A stretch of DNA of 39,249 bases, taken from Fibrobacter sp. GTDB lineage: Bacteria > Fibrobacterota > Fibrobacteria > Fibrobacterales > Fibrobacteraceae. Where the stretch lies: the NCBI RefSeq assembly GCF_017545445.1, contig NZ_JAFWOM010000117.1, positions 1 through 39,249 of the forward strand, given 5' to 3'. Every line of letters begins with the position of its first letter. Positions within the stretch are counted from its first letter, which is position 1. Positions 6,970-15,460 of this stretch are shown piece by piece. A model generated the notes under the pieces. The model was given only the letters and a program-made list of their open reading frames with translations. It had not been told where the DNA came from and did not search any database. Position numbers and translations under genes: made by a program.

Positions 6970-7137
6970 ATGACATATTCTGCACTTGAAGAAAAAATCA
7001 GAATACACCAATGTCAAACGATTGAAGCGCAAACAAAAACCATCCAAAAACGAAAATTAGGCTCATTAAAGGGAAAAGCATCCGTAAAATTCGCCGATGA
7101 TTTTTCAATCACCCCAGAAGAATTGCTGGGGATGTAG
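6970..7137 (+). CDS. Small antitoxin-like protein (55 aa)
   Basis: Starts MTYSALEEKIRIHQ, with GGAGG 5 bp upstream; the ORF extends 9 codons further upstream but the ribosome site marks this ATG. A helical N-terminus is followed by KLGSLKGKASVKFADDFSI and the ending TPEELLGM. That layout (helix, Gly-Lys turn, acidic tail) is typical of small antitoxins of the DUF2281/addiction-module type, but no toxin gene is adjacent: 7138-7321 has no credible ORF on either strand. Copy A of the conserved leader lies upstream. Confidence 0.5.
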   Translation: MTYSALEEKIRIHQCQTIEAQTKTIQKRKLGSLKGKASVKFADDFSITPEELLGM

Positions 7138-7321
7138 ATTCAGCTTTACAACGCTAAACGAAACCGATTCTTTATCTGTATCCAAACTTTCCCAAAAAAG
7201 AAAACCACCGCGACCCATTTGATAGGATGCTCATTACGCAGGCAATAAACAGAAGCTATTCTTTCGCCAGCGTTGATTGCAAAATACAGCAATACACGAC
7301 CGATGGATTACAATTATTGAT

Positions 7322-8017
7322 TTAGTCCTTTAGACAACGAACACTAAACCCGTTGCCCTTGTTGACGTCGTACAGGCCTGCATTGTCGTCGTAGTAGCCC
7401 AAGTACATGAAGTACGCGTTGCCGCTACCGTACTCTGTAGAACTCCGGAAGTTAGCGTCGAGGCCCTTGTAGTCGTAATACCAATTGTAATCCCTGTAGC
7501 CAGCAGGCAACGCCGAGAACGAAAAAGCATCCGTGCCGTTGCCATCATTATTCCATCCGGATGTGGACTTGAGGATCTTGGCGGCAGTTGACGGTCCGCC
7601 CACCGCCGTGATCAGGGTTTCCCATTCGGTCTTGGTCGGCAGGTGCCAGCTGCTAGGGCACACGCCTTGAATATAGCCCGAAGGCAAAGAACAGCTATGA
7701 TCATAGCCGCAGACATCTTCCGATTTGCCCACTGCCGCCGCCCATGTGTATAAGCGACCGTACTTGGTGCAGTTGCTAGCATTGTCGTTGTAGCAGTAGC
7801 TGTTTGCCGATTCGTAATTCAAGTTTTGAGCCATCCAAGTCTGAGTGCCGATTGTCACAGTCTTGTAGATTTGACCGTTTCGATAGTCTTTAAGAGTATT
7901 TGTCACCGCATTATATTCATTACCCGCATCTGACAAAGACGACGTCGCCGAGGTTGACGAACCATTGTCACATGCAACAAAAAATAACGCGAGCAAAGAG
8001 GGAATTAGCAACTTCAT
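7322..8017 (-). CDS. FISUMP-domain lipoprotein with DGR-like variable C-terminus (second copy)
   Basis: A 231-residue lipoprotein: signal MKLLIPSLLALFFVAC with the lipobox Cys at 16, a Ser/Thr linker, then a FISUMP domain (DYRNGQIYKTVTIG, TWMAQNLNYE, YGRLYTWAAA, CPSSWHLPTKTEW, ALPAG, SSTEY, FSVRCLKD). The 3' ~174 bp pair with those of the gene at 3406-4161 in a DGR-like pattern. Outside that segment the genes are clearly diverged: in one 23-codon stretch around YCYNDNAS and YGRLYTWAAA, 11 codons differ silently. Here Arg replaces Trp in the usual FWSSTE motif (TGG to CGG), which also fits a mutated template A. Confidence 0.9.
   Translation of the reverse strand: MKLLIPSLLALFFVACDNGSSTSATSSLSDAGNEYNAVTNTLKDYRNGQIYKTVTIGTQTWMAQNLNYESANSYCYNDNASNCTKYGRLYTWAAAVGKSEDVCGYDHSCSLPSGYIQGVCPSSWHLPTKTEWETLITAVGGPSTAAKILKSTSGWNNDGNGTDAFSFSALPAGYRDYNWYYDYKGLDANFRSSTEYGSGNAYFMYLGYYDDNAGLYDVNKGNGFSVRCLKD
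7325..7498 (-). other. Candidate DGR variable region 2 (VR2)
   Basis: Partner of VR1. Two third-base differences occur (GCG/GCT and ACT/ACA at codons 17 and 23 of the alignment), and both fit a template A at base 3. Inferred template: mostly AAC codons between fixed GCG, ATG, TTG, GCA, CTG, AAG and GGG codons. Unlike VR1, no strong hairpin follows within 40 bp. Confidence 0.75.
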
Positions 8018-8106
8018 GACAGGCCGCTTTCTAGAATAAATATTTTGAAGATGTTTTCATTATTGAGAATATAGTATTTACACACTTAATAATTATCTTT
8101 TAAACG

Positions 8107-10728
8107 ATGCTTGATTACATTACAATTCGCGGTTGCAGACTCCATAATTTAAAGAATGTCAACGCCCAATTTCCGCTGGGGAAAATTACGGTTGTATGCG
8201 GGCCGTCGGGTTGCGGAAAATCGACGCTCGTGATGGACACTCTCCATGGAGAAAGCAAGCGACGCTATCTTGAGACGCTTTCGCCGTTCGCGGCAGATTT
8301 GCTCGGAGGCAAGCGAAACATTCCGCTCGACAGCGCCGAAGGACTCCCGGCGAGTTTGGCGATTGCCGCCACACGCGGAGAAGCCCCAGCAAAAGCAACG
8401 GCACTTTCGATTGCCGAATGCGACAACGCATTACGCACGTTGTTTGCAGCATTTGCAAAGCCCGCCTGCCCGATTTGCGGAGCTCCGATGGTGAGCCAGA
8501 GCCGAGAAGAAATCATCCGCGAAATCGCGGGAATGCCTGTCGGGACAAAGCTACAGTTCTTGGCGAGAATTGAGTTGCAAACGGGAAAGGCGACCCCGGA
8601 ACACTTCGACAAGCTCAGTGCATCGCAAGGCCGGGGTGACATTATAGCGAACGGGAATGACAATAATGCCGGCGGGAATGACAAAAAACGCACTACGTTG
8701 GACAAACTATCCGCAGTGTTTTTAGCACAAGGTTTTACGCGTGCGATTGCCGATGGCACCATGTATTCGCTCGCAGACTTGCTGCCCGGCGAAAAAGTCT
8801 TGACACCCAAAGAATTTTTCATCATCGTCGATAGAATCATCGTTCGCGATAACACACGCACACGAATCGCCGAAGCCGTTGACGGTACATTAAAGCTTAC
8901 GCATTCTGCAATCACGCTTGACATTGCAGGCGAACGCAAATTTTACAGCACAAAGCCTTGCTGCCCGAACGCAGGTAACAAGCAGCACAAATCGAAAGTC
9001 ACACAAGACGCAACACAAGACTCCATCGCATCATTAGATGCACGGGCATTTTCGCCATACAACCGTGCAAGCGTCTGCGAGTACTGCGACGGCACAGGAA
9101 TCGTTCAAGAAGCAACAACAAAAGATAAAGGGAGCAACCGCAAAAGTCGCGCCGAATCCGATGTAGAAATCGACGAAGACGAAAATACGGTTTGCCCCCA
9201 CTGCAATGGGCTCCGCCTCAAAAAAACGTATCTAAACGCAACCATCGACGAAATTAGCTACAAACAAATTCTCAATACGGATTTTGCGGAACTGCCCAAG
9301 CTTTTGCACCAAATTTTCGACGATAAAATTGGACAAAATCTAAAAGCGACTTCCAATTCGCTCCTCGACCGCATCGAGGCCATCAACGATTTGGGCATCG
9401 GCTACCTCACGCCAGGGCGCGCCGGGCAAACGCTTTCGGGCGGTGAATTGCAAAGGCTCAAACTCGCAAGCCTCAGCACAGGGCACTTGAACGGACTCTT
9501 GATCGCCCTTGACGAACCCGCCAGCGGTCTCCACGCAAGCGACGTTGCCGCACTTTGGAAAGTTCTCGAGAAAGTCCGCAAACGCGGAAACACGCTCGTA
9601 CTCATAGAACACAATCCGCAAATCATCAAACGTGCCGACTACATCATTGAAATGGGGCCGGGAGCCGGTGAAAAAGGCGGCGAGATTTTGTTCCAAGGCA
9701 ACCGCGACGAAGTGCTGAACAATCCAGAATCGCCCACAGGAAAATGGATTAAAGTAGTAGGAAGTCGGAAGTCGGAAGTAGGAAGAAATGTAGGATGTCA
9801 TTGCGAGGAGCAAAGCGAAAGTACAAAGACGAAAAATAATGGATCCCCTACGCTTCGCTCCGAGGATGACAAATTCAAGGAATACGCAGCAATTTTCGTT
9901 GAAAACTTCGCGAAGTTCGACATGGCGCCGGTCAACGCCACCTTCCCCATCAACAAATTCAGCGTCATCACAGGCCAAAGCGGCAGCGGAAAATCGACAC
10001 TCCTTTTCGAAAACATCGCCAAACGCGCCAAAGCCGAAGAATTCAAAAAGCTCGGCATCGATGCACTTTCCATCCTCACAACCGGAGATTTTCACGGGAG
10101 CAAACGCAGCACCGTCTTGAGCGCCATCGGGCTTGCCACATTGCTCCGAGACTTGTTCGCCAAGCTCCCCGAAAGCAAAGTGCGCGGCTACACCGCGTCA
10201 AAGTTCAGCATGCACGCTCCCGGAGGCCGCTGCGAAAACTGCAAAGGCGAAGGCGTGATTTACGATCCGCTCGGCTACGAAGAATCCGAATGCCCCGTGT
10301 GTCTCGGCAAGCGTTTCCGCGACGAAGTCCTAGAAGTTCGCTTCAAGTCGCTCTCCATCGCAGATATCTTGGATATGGAAATCGGCAGTGCATACAAGCT
10401 ATTCACAAACATGAAACCGTTTGCCGAAAAGCTAAAACCGCTCGTCGATACAGGTCTCGACTATCTCAAACTCGGGCAAACAACAGCACACCTCTCCGGT
10501 GGCGAACGCGCACGACTCCGACTTTCCATCACGCTTGCACGTGCAAAAACCCCGAACACATTGTTCCTCTTTGACGAACCCGCACGCGGCTTGCATCAAA
10601 AGGACATCCAACAATTGCTAGGACTCATTCACGGACTCTGCAACGCAGGCCACACCGTCATCGCCATCGAACATGCGCAGGACTTTGTTGACGCCGCGGA
10701 TTACGTAGTAGAATTAAAGCGAAAATAA
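8107..10728 (+). CDS. UvrA-like excinuclease ABC subunit A paralog
   Basis: An 873-residue protein with two ABC ATPase halves as in UvrA: Walker A GPSGCGKST (about residue 32), zinc-binding CEYCDGTG/CPHCNG (about 325-365), LSGGELQRLKLA and LLIALDEPASGLH in the first half; then GQSGSGKST (about 625), CENCKGEG/CPVCLG, LSGGERARLRLS and LFLFDEPARGLH. Canonical UvrA is about 940 residues and has a larger N-terminal insertion; this resembles shorter UvrA-like proteins, so nucleotide excision repair is possible but not certain. Two stretches are translated dispersed repeat (about residues 175-195 and 550-588), the second in the linker between the ATPase halves. No Shine-Dalgarno before the ATG. Confidence 0.85.
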   Translation: MLDYITIRGCRLHNLKNVNAQFPLGKITVVCGPSGCGKSTLVMDTLHGESKRRYLETLSPFAADLLGGKRNIPLDSAEGLPASLAIAATRGEAPAKATALSIAECDNALRTLFAAFAKPACPICGAPMVSQSREEIIREIAGMPVGTKLQFLARIELQTGKATPEHFDKLSASQGRGDIIANGNDNNAGGNDKKRTTLDKLSAVFLAQGFTRAIADGTMYSLADLLPGEKVLTPKEFFIIVDRIIVRDNTRTRIAEAVDGTLKLTHSAITLDIAGERKFYSTKPCCPNAGNKQHKSKVTQDATQDSIASLDARAFSPYNRASVCEYCDGTGIVQEATTKDKGSNRKSRAESDVEIDEDENTVCPHCNGLRLKKTYLNATIDEISYKQILNTDFAELPKLLHQIFDDKIGQNLKATSNSLLDRIEAINDLGIGYLTPGRAGQTLSGGELQRLKLASLSTGHLNGLLIALDEPASGLHASDVAALWKVLEKVRKRGNTLVLIEHNPQIIKRADYIIEMGPGAGEKGGEILFQGNRDEVLNNPESPTGKWIKVVGSRKSEVGRNVGCHCEEQSESTKTKNNGSPTLRSEDDKFKEYAAIFVENFAKFDMAPVNATFPINKFSVITGQSGSGKSTLLFENIAKRAKAEEFKKLGIDALSILTTGDFHGSKRSTVLSAIGLATLLRDLFAKLPESKVRGYTASKFSMHAPGGRCENCKGEGVIYDPLGYEESECPVCLGKRFRDEVLEVRFKSLSIADILDMEIGSAYKLFTNMKPFAEKLKPLVDTGLDYLKLGQTTAHLSGGERARLRLSITLARAKTPNTLFLFDEPARGLHQKDIQQLLGLIHGLCNAGHTVIAIEHAQDFVDAADYVVELKRK
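8628..8690 (+). repeat. Short dispersed-repeat insert in the UvrA-like gene
   Basis: Contains GGGGTGACAT, CGGGAATGACAA and GCGGGAATGACAA, the same GGGAATGAC tag seen on the other strand at 1231 (GTCATTCCCGCC). It encodes a Gly/Asn/Asp-rich loop in the insertion domain and keeps the frame. Confidence 0.5.
9754..9872 (+). repeat. In-frame dispersed repeat with heptad array inside the UvrA-like gene
   Basis: Four heptads GTAGGAA/GTCGGAA/GTCGGAA/GTAGGAA (9757-9784) are followed by TGTCATTGCGAGGAGC and, at 9831-9872, a segment shared with intergenic 29601-29652 (GAAAAATAATGGATCCCCTA and CGCTTCGCTCCGAGGATGAC). The whole stays open and adds about 39 residues between the two ATPase halves. Confidence 0.85.
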
Positions 10729-10797
10729 AATTTGTTCATTTCTTCAAAAAAAACTTATTTTAAAGAAAATAGAACTGCATGTCACCGGGAGAATATT

Positions 10798-11805
10798 ATG
10801 AACATTCGCAAACACTGGAAAAAAATTTTATTCTCAGCAACAACTCTATTTTGGGCAAGTTGCGGCGGAGATAGCGAAAATTCTCCTATCATTCCTTACA
10901 ATAACGAAAGCGAACCTTCTTCAAGTAGTTCCGCAGAAAGCCCTACAAGCAGTGCTGTAAATATAAAAAGTTGCTCTAGCGAAACGCCGTTGAGCAGTTC
11001 CGAAACGGTTTCAAGCAGTTCCACGGAGAATTCTTCGAGCAGTTCCAGCGCAATCCTAACACACAAACTCGCAAGCGACACTACTGTAAATTGTTCCAGA
11101 GGAAACGCCGGCCACAATTCAGAATGTTTTTTAGAAGAAAATGAAGGATATAAAAATAATTCGACAATAGCCAACAATATCAAAGATCTCCTGAGAAACA
11201 ACAAAACACGAACTTTAGAAGAATTGAGCACAGTCGAAGACTCGCTAGAGACTTTTCCAGAATTTGAAGACGCTCCCCTTTACGGAGTTTCCCATTGCGT
11301 TAGATATACATGGTTAGTATTGTTCCACTGCACCAATGGGAAAATATACTCCGTTCACGAATCCTATGACAATTCCACAATTGAGAAACACAATTACCTC
11401 CCTAAAGACGAATACATGCAAGAAGGTAATATCATTTACTCCTGGGATGAATACAAAGAAAAATTCATCAGTTCAAGCAGCGAATCATCTAGCAGTGCGG
11501 AGCCACCGTCTCCACTTTGCACCAAAGATGACTTTATCAATTTCAATAACTTATACGATGAATTTTACAAAACAAATAAAAGCCTTACAGACAGTGTCAA
11601 GAATTCCATAAGCATCAATGAACTTGAATTAAAAAAATCTTGCCTAAACAACATCAAAGCCCAAAGGCCATATTTTAACGGATCTATTGCCACCAAACAA
11701 ATTTGCGACGGCGATACAACAGTAAATCCGCGTTATCAGGCAAAGCTCGACTCCAACGCAGAATACATTCAAAAGCAAATTGACGAATGTATGAAAGAGG
11801 AATAG
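10798..11805 (+). CDS. Ser-rich lipoprotein of unknown function
   Basis: A 335-residue lipoprotein starting MNIRKHWKKILFSATTLF, with GGGAG 6 bp upstream and lipobox LFWASC. Two Ser-rich linkers (about residues 35-82 and 230-240) flank a middle domain with NCSRGNAGHNSECF, TVEDSLETFPEFED and a Cys pair in YGVSHCVRY and LFHCTNG, probably a disulfide. A C-terminal helical part has three more Cys. No family is recognised. The stop is 3 bp before the GH18 gene, so the two are probably one transcript, and a shared role at the surface is likely. Confidence 0.7.
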   Translation: MNIRKHWKKILFSATTLFWASCGGDSENSPIIPYNNESEPSSSSSAESPTSSAVNIKSCSSETPLSSSETVSSSSTENSSSSSSAILTHKLASDTTVNCSRGNAGHNSECFLEENEGYKNNSTIANNIKDLLRNNKTRTLEELSTVEDSLETFPEFEDAPLYGVSHCVRYTWLVLFHCTNGKIYSVHESYDNSTIEKHNYLPKDEYMQEGNIIYSWDEYKEKFISSSSESSSSAEPPSPLCTKDDFINFNNLYDEFYKTNKSLTDSVKNSISINELELKKSCLNNIKAQRPYFNGSIATKQICDGDTTVNPRYQAKLDSNAEYIQKQIDECMKEE

Positions 11806-11808
11806 CAC

Positions 11809-13038
11809 ATGAAAAAATTTGCACTCTCGATTTTAGTTTTCGCCGCATTCTGCACCGCGTGGGCAGCACCGCTGTTTATCGGCTACTACCCTGATTGGGG
11901 CAAATGGCACAAGCCCGCCTACACTGTAGATAAAGTTCCATACAATAAATTAACGCACGTCCTGTGGAGTTTCATCACGCCGAATACCGACGGAACGCTC
12001 AAAGGCGATGCCGCAGACGACCCCAGTGCACTCGATTCCATGGTAACGCTCGCCCACGCAGCCGGTACAAAAGTCATTGTCTCGCTTGGCGGTGGCGGAC
12101 AAAGCGAAACATTTGTCCCCGTAGCACGCGACAACACACTTCGTCAAAAATTCGTCGCAAACCTTGTACAATACGTCGCCGACCACAATCTCGACGGACT
12201 CGACATGGACTGGGAATTCGATAAAGTTCCCGTCCCAGAACAAGACACCACAGCTTACAGCAAATTGCTCACGGAACTCCGCGAAGCGCTCCCCAAAGAC
12301 AAAAGCCTCTCAGCAGCACTCCCCTGCTCGCCCTATTACGGGAAATGGTTCACTGCCGAAGTCCTCGTCAAAAATTTGGATTGGCTCGGATTCATGACCT
12401 ACGACATGACCGGCGACTGGGACGAAAAAGCGATGTTCGATTCGCCACTCTACCCACACGAAGGTTACACCACATGGTCATGGAAAGAAACATTCGATTA
12501 CTGGAGCAAGCGCGGCGTCCCCGCCGAAAAAATGGTCTTCGGGATTCCCTCCTTCGGTTTTCAATTTGAAGGTGCAAACGGTCCGGGCAAAAACTTCACC
12601 AAGGGAAAAACAAACACAATAAGTTACGCACAAATTGCCAAGAACACCGATTGGGTCTTTCATTTCGATAGCGTTTCCGCCGAACCCTACGGCGTAACAG
12701 AAAACAGTTACGTCACCTTCGAAGATCCGCATTCTGCCGCTATCAAATCACGTTGGGTCAAAGACAACGGTTACGCCGGCATCATGGTCTGGGAAGTGTC
12801 GCACGACTACATCGAAGGCGTCGGAAATCCGATTCTCGACAGCATCGCAGTTGTATTGCACGAAGGAACGACAAGCATTGGCGATTTTCACAAGAAACGA
12901 GCAGTCGGCACTCGGCTAGACGCATCGCAATTGCAGAATACTCAAATCAAGCGCGTTGATGCACTCGGAAAAAGCGTACAAAGCGTTGGCAGCGAACAAC
13001 GCTGGAAGAATCGGTTTGAATTTAGGGTGGAACGATAA
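11809..13038 (+). CDS. GH18 family glycoside hydrolase (chitinase-like)
   Basis: A 409-residue secreted enzyme. Signal peptide MKKFALSILVFAAFCTAWA, cut before APLFIGYYPDWG. The TIM-barrel signatures of GH18 are clear: KVIVSLGGGG (strand 3), LDGLDMDWEF with the catalytic Glu of DxxDxDxE, FMTYDMTGDWD (strand 6) and GIMVWEVSHD (strand 8). Expected to cut beta-1,4-linked GlcNAc polymers or related glycans such as peptidoglycan or fungal chitin. The last ~50 residues (DALGKSVQSVG...FEFRVER) look like a shortened sorting tail. The ribosome site AAAGAGG lies within the end of the upstream lipoprotein gene, which suggests coupling. Confidence 0.9.
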   Translation: MKKFALSILVFAAFCTAWAAPLFIGYYPDWGKWHKPAYTVDKVPYNKLTHVLWSFITPNTDGTLKGDAADDPSALDSMVTLAHAAGTKVIVSLGGGGQSETFVPVARDNTLRQKFVANLVQYVADHNLDGLDMDWEFDKVPVPEQDTTAYSKLLTELREALPKDKSLSAALPCSPYYGKWFTAEVLVKNLDWLGFMTYDMTGDWDEKAMFDSPLYPHEGYTTWSWKETFDYWSKRGVPAEKMVFGIPSFGFQFEGANGPGKNFTKGKTNTISYAQIAKNTDWVFHFDSVSAEPYGVTENSYVTFEDPHSAAIKSRWVKDNGYAGIMVWEVSHDYIEGVGNPILDSIAVVLHEGTTSIGDFHKKRAVGTRLDASQLQNTQIKRVDALGKSVQSVGSEQRWKNRFEFRVER

Positions 13039-13056
13039 CCATCAGCAGGAATTTAT

Positions 13057-14541
13057 CTAAAAGAATTCCTTAAACGCATCCTTATTGGCGTAGTAATCTT
13101 TGCCGCGCTTGTCGAACAGCGCTGGACCCCACGCGCCGCCGATGGTCGGTTCCCAGAAGAACGTTCCAATCCAGCGATTGAGCGTTTGAACTTTTTCGCG
13201 AGTTTTTTGACGGGAATTATCAAATTTATAATGATTATCTGAATCACCGCCATTGTATTCCGCAACGATAAATTCAAGCATTGAATACTTTGTCGTCACC
13301 GTATTGAACAAATTCATCCAGCTGTCGGGAGCACCGTCACCGTATGCTGTGTAAGCGGAAAATCCCATCACGTCTGCCGGAATTTTATAATCGTCAAAGA
13401 TAACGCCCATCCACCAAGTAACCGTATTCGCTTGACGGATGCGTTCGATGTGCAGCACCGTTTTCGTTGTCGGCGAGACTTCTTTGACGGCCTTGATTCC
13501 GGCGTTGAAGTACTTGGCGGCATTCGCTTTGCCCGCAGCAGTACCCATATCGCCATTGACAGAAGTCGCCGCCTTATCGACTCCGTTACCCCAGCAATCC
13601 GTTTTGCTGTTCGGCTTGTGAATCAAAATGCCCGGAGTCGTTTCATTACCGATTTGCACCATGTCGGGTGTCGCATCCGCAGCCTTGAGCGCATTCATCA
13701 AATCCTTCGTATAAGCATAAACGGAATCCGCCATTGCATCGGCATTATTCACGCCACGCCAGCGTTCTGGAATAATTTGTTTGCCAGGATCAGCCCAAAC
13801 ATCGCTGTAATGGATATCCACGAGAAGGCCCATGCCAGCCGCCTTGACTTTTTTGGCATAAGCGACAACGTGATCCTTATCGCCATACGCTTCGGCATCG
13901 TGACCGCAACCGCTTGCCGCATAGCCGTACTTTGCCTTGGGCGACACGAACGTGCGCAAACGAATGGAATTAAATCCGTGATTTTTTAAGATGGTAAAGA
14001 TATCGCTTTCTTTGCCATCGACATCGTAAAACTTTGAATTACTTCGTTCGTATTCCTGGACTTCGGAGATATCGGCGCCGTTGTAGAAATCTAATTGCAA
14101 CGGTTTCGCAGACGAAGAACTCGGAGTTTGCGAAGAAGAACGCGGTTGTTCGGACGAAGAAGATTGAACCGCAGAAGATAAAGAAGGTACGGTCGAAGAC
14201 AATACTGCCGTCGCCGAAGAAACGGCCGAAGACGAGACTTCTGTAATTGACGAAAGCAATTCCGCCACGGAAGATGAGGACAAGCTAACAGCAGATGACA
14301 ATCCATCCGAAGACATTATTTCAAACAGTGATGACGAGGAACCTGCTACAACCTCGCTCGAAGATTGCGGATTGTCCGACGACAGCGGAGCTATGTCAGA
14401 TGATGAAGCCGGAAATTCCGAAACAGATGATAAATTTGATCCATAAGATGGCGGAGAAACCGTATCGTCACCGCACGATTGCACAAGCAGCACTAAAAAA
14501 GTGCAAGATACACACGCTGTCAGATTTTTCAAAAACTTCAT
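13057..14541 (-). CDS. GH53 arabinogalactan endo-beta-1,4-galactanase, lipoprotein
   Basis: A 494-residue lipoprotein. The signal ends at VLLVQSC; then comes a long Ser-rich linker (about residues 35-150). The GH53 domain starts at FYNGADISEVQEYE and includes FNSIRLRTFVSPKA, LLVDIHYSDVWADPGKQ, MVQIGNETTPGIL with the acid/base Glu, and LEFIVAEYNGG with the likely nucleophile Glu. It would cut beta-1,4-galactan side chains of pectin at the cell surface. Convergent with the GH18 gene (18 bp gap). No operon partner is seen on the minus strand. Confidence 0.9.
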   Translation of the reverse strand: MKFLKNLTACVSCTFLVLLVQSCGDDTVSPPSYGSNLSSVSEFPASSSDIAPLSSDNPQSSSEVVAGSSSSLFEIMSSDGLSSAVSLSSSSVAELLSSITEVSSSAVSSATAVLSSTVPSLSSAVQSSSSEQPRSSSQTPSSSSAKPLQLDFYNGADISEVQEYERSNSKFYDVDGKESDIFTILKNHGFNSIRLRTFVSPKAKYGYAASGCGHDAEAYGDKDHVVAYAKKVKAAGMGLLVDIHYSDVWADPGKQIIPERWRGVNNADAMADSVYAYTKDLMNALKAADATPDMVQIGNETTPGILIHKPNSKTDCWGNGVDKAATSVNGDMGTAAGKANAAKYFNAGIKAVKEVSPTTKTVLHIERIRQANTVTWWMGVIFDDYKIPADVMGFSAYTAYGDGAPDSWMNLFNTVTTKYSMLEFIVAEYNGGDSDNHYKFDNSRQKTREKVQTLNRWIGTFFWEPTIGGAWGPALFDKRGKDYYANKDAFKEFF

Positions 14542-14638
14542 ACCAATCCAATCCTGTTCTTCCCTAAAAATACATCTTAATTGCCATTCCTCAAAATTTT
14601 AAATTGTAAAATTCCTGCATAAAAATTAAATTTATACC

Positions 14639-15451
14639 ATGAAATCGAGATTTCTCCTAAACTGCGGCATCATTCTTGTTACAATGTTCATATTCGCCTG
14701 TTCCGAAAGCGAATCCTCCGCAGAACCCATGAAGGATTATTTCGACAAACAATCTCTTGCGAATTCCAAAGACGTTTCATCGTCTTCTTTTTCAGGCCTG
14801 AACCCCGATTCCATAGTTACTGGGGAATTCAAGGACGCCCGAGACGACAGAACATACAAAATGGTGAAAATCGGAAACCAGACCTGGATGGCAGAGAACT
14901 TAAAATATATTCCAAAAGAACCCGACGAAAGTTGGTGCTATAAAAATGACAACTCCAACTGCGAAAAGTACGGGCGACTTTATAGATGGATGACCGCCGT
15001 CGGTAAATCCGAAGAAGAATGCGGATACCAAAAGGCATGCCCCCTCACCTACCCCGTACAGGGCATTTGCCCAGAAGGCTGGCACATTCCCCAAAAAAAA
15101 GAATTAGAAACCCTAGTCGATAATGCTGGAGGGCCATCTATCGCCGGAGCAAGATTAAAGGCAAAAGAGGGGTGGACCCAAGCCTGGAATGAATGTATAG
15201 GCACCGACGATTACCAATTCTCCGCCATGGGTACCGGATATTTGCGGTGGTACTCCGATCACTTTTACAGCAAGGGACTCACCACGGGAATTTGGTCTTC
15301 CACAGAACTAGAAGACTCCCTCAGCAGAGAAGGATTTGAACACGTTGGAGTATATATTCTCTTTTTATATAATGACAAAGACTCAGCACTAGTTGACGAG
15401 ACCAATCGGGATTTCGCCTTGTCTATCCGCTGCATCAAGGACGATTTCTAG
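14639..15451 (+). CDS. FISUMP-domain lipoprotein
   Basis: A 270-residue lipoprotein with signal MKSRFLLNCGIILVTMFIFAC and a short acidic/Ser linker. The FISUMP domain has DARDDRTYKMVKIG, TWMAENLKYI, YGRLYRWMTA, CPEGWHIPQKKELE, GIWSSTE and LSIRCIKD. Its 3' end does not match the variable regions of the genes at 3406 and 7322 at the DNA level and lacks their NNC codon pattern, so it is a non-DGR member. The next gene begins 9 bp after its stop. Confidence 0.88.
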   Translation: MKSRFLLNCGIILVTMFIFACSESESSAEPMKDYFDKQSLANSKDVSSSSFSGLNPDSIVTGEFKDARDDRTYKMVKIGNQTWMAENLKYIPKEPDESWCYKNDNSNCEKYGRLYRWMTAVGKSEEECGYQKACPLTYPVQGICPEGWHIPQKKELETLVDNAGGPSIAGARLKAKEGWTQAWNECIGTDDYQFSAMGTGYLRWYSDHFYSKGLTTGIWSSTELEDSLSREGFEHVGVYILFLYNDKDSALVDETNRDFALSIRCIKDDF

Positions 15452-15460
15452 GATTGAGCC

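Noticed and set aside
7138..7321. Toxin partner for the antitoxin-like gene at 6970
   Set aside because: A minus-strand stretch (INAGERIASVYCLRNEHPIK) is open for some 40 codons but has no start, ribosome site or recognisable fold.
14639..15451. Third DGR target among the FISUMP genes
   Set aside because: Its 3' end does not match the VR invariant bases and its codons lack the NNC pattern; the same holds for 19069-20133 and 20398-21477.
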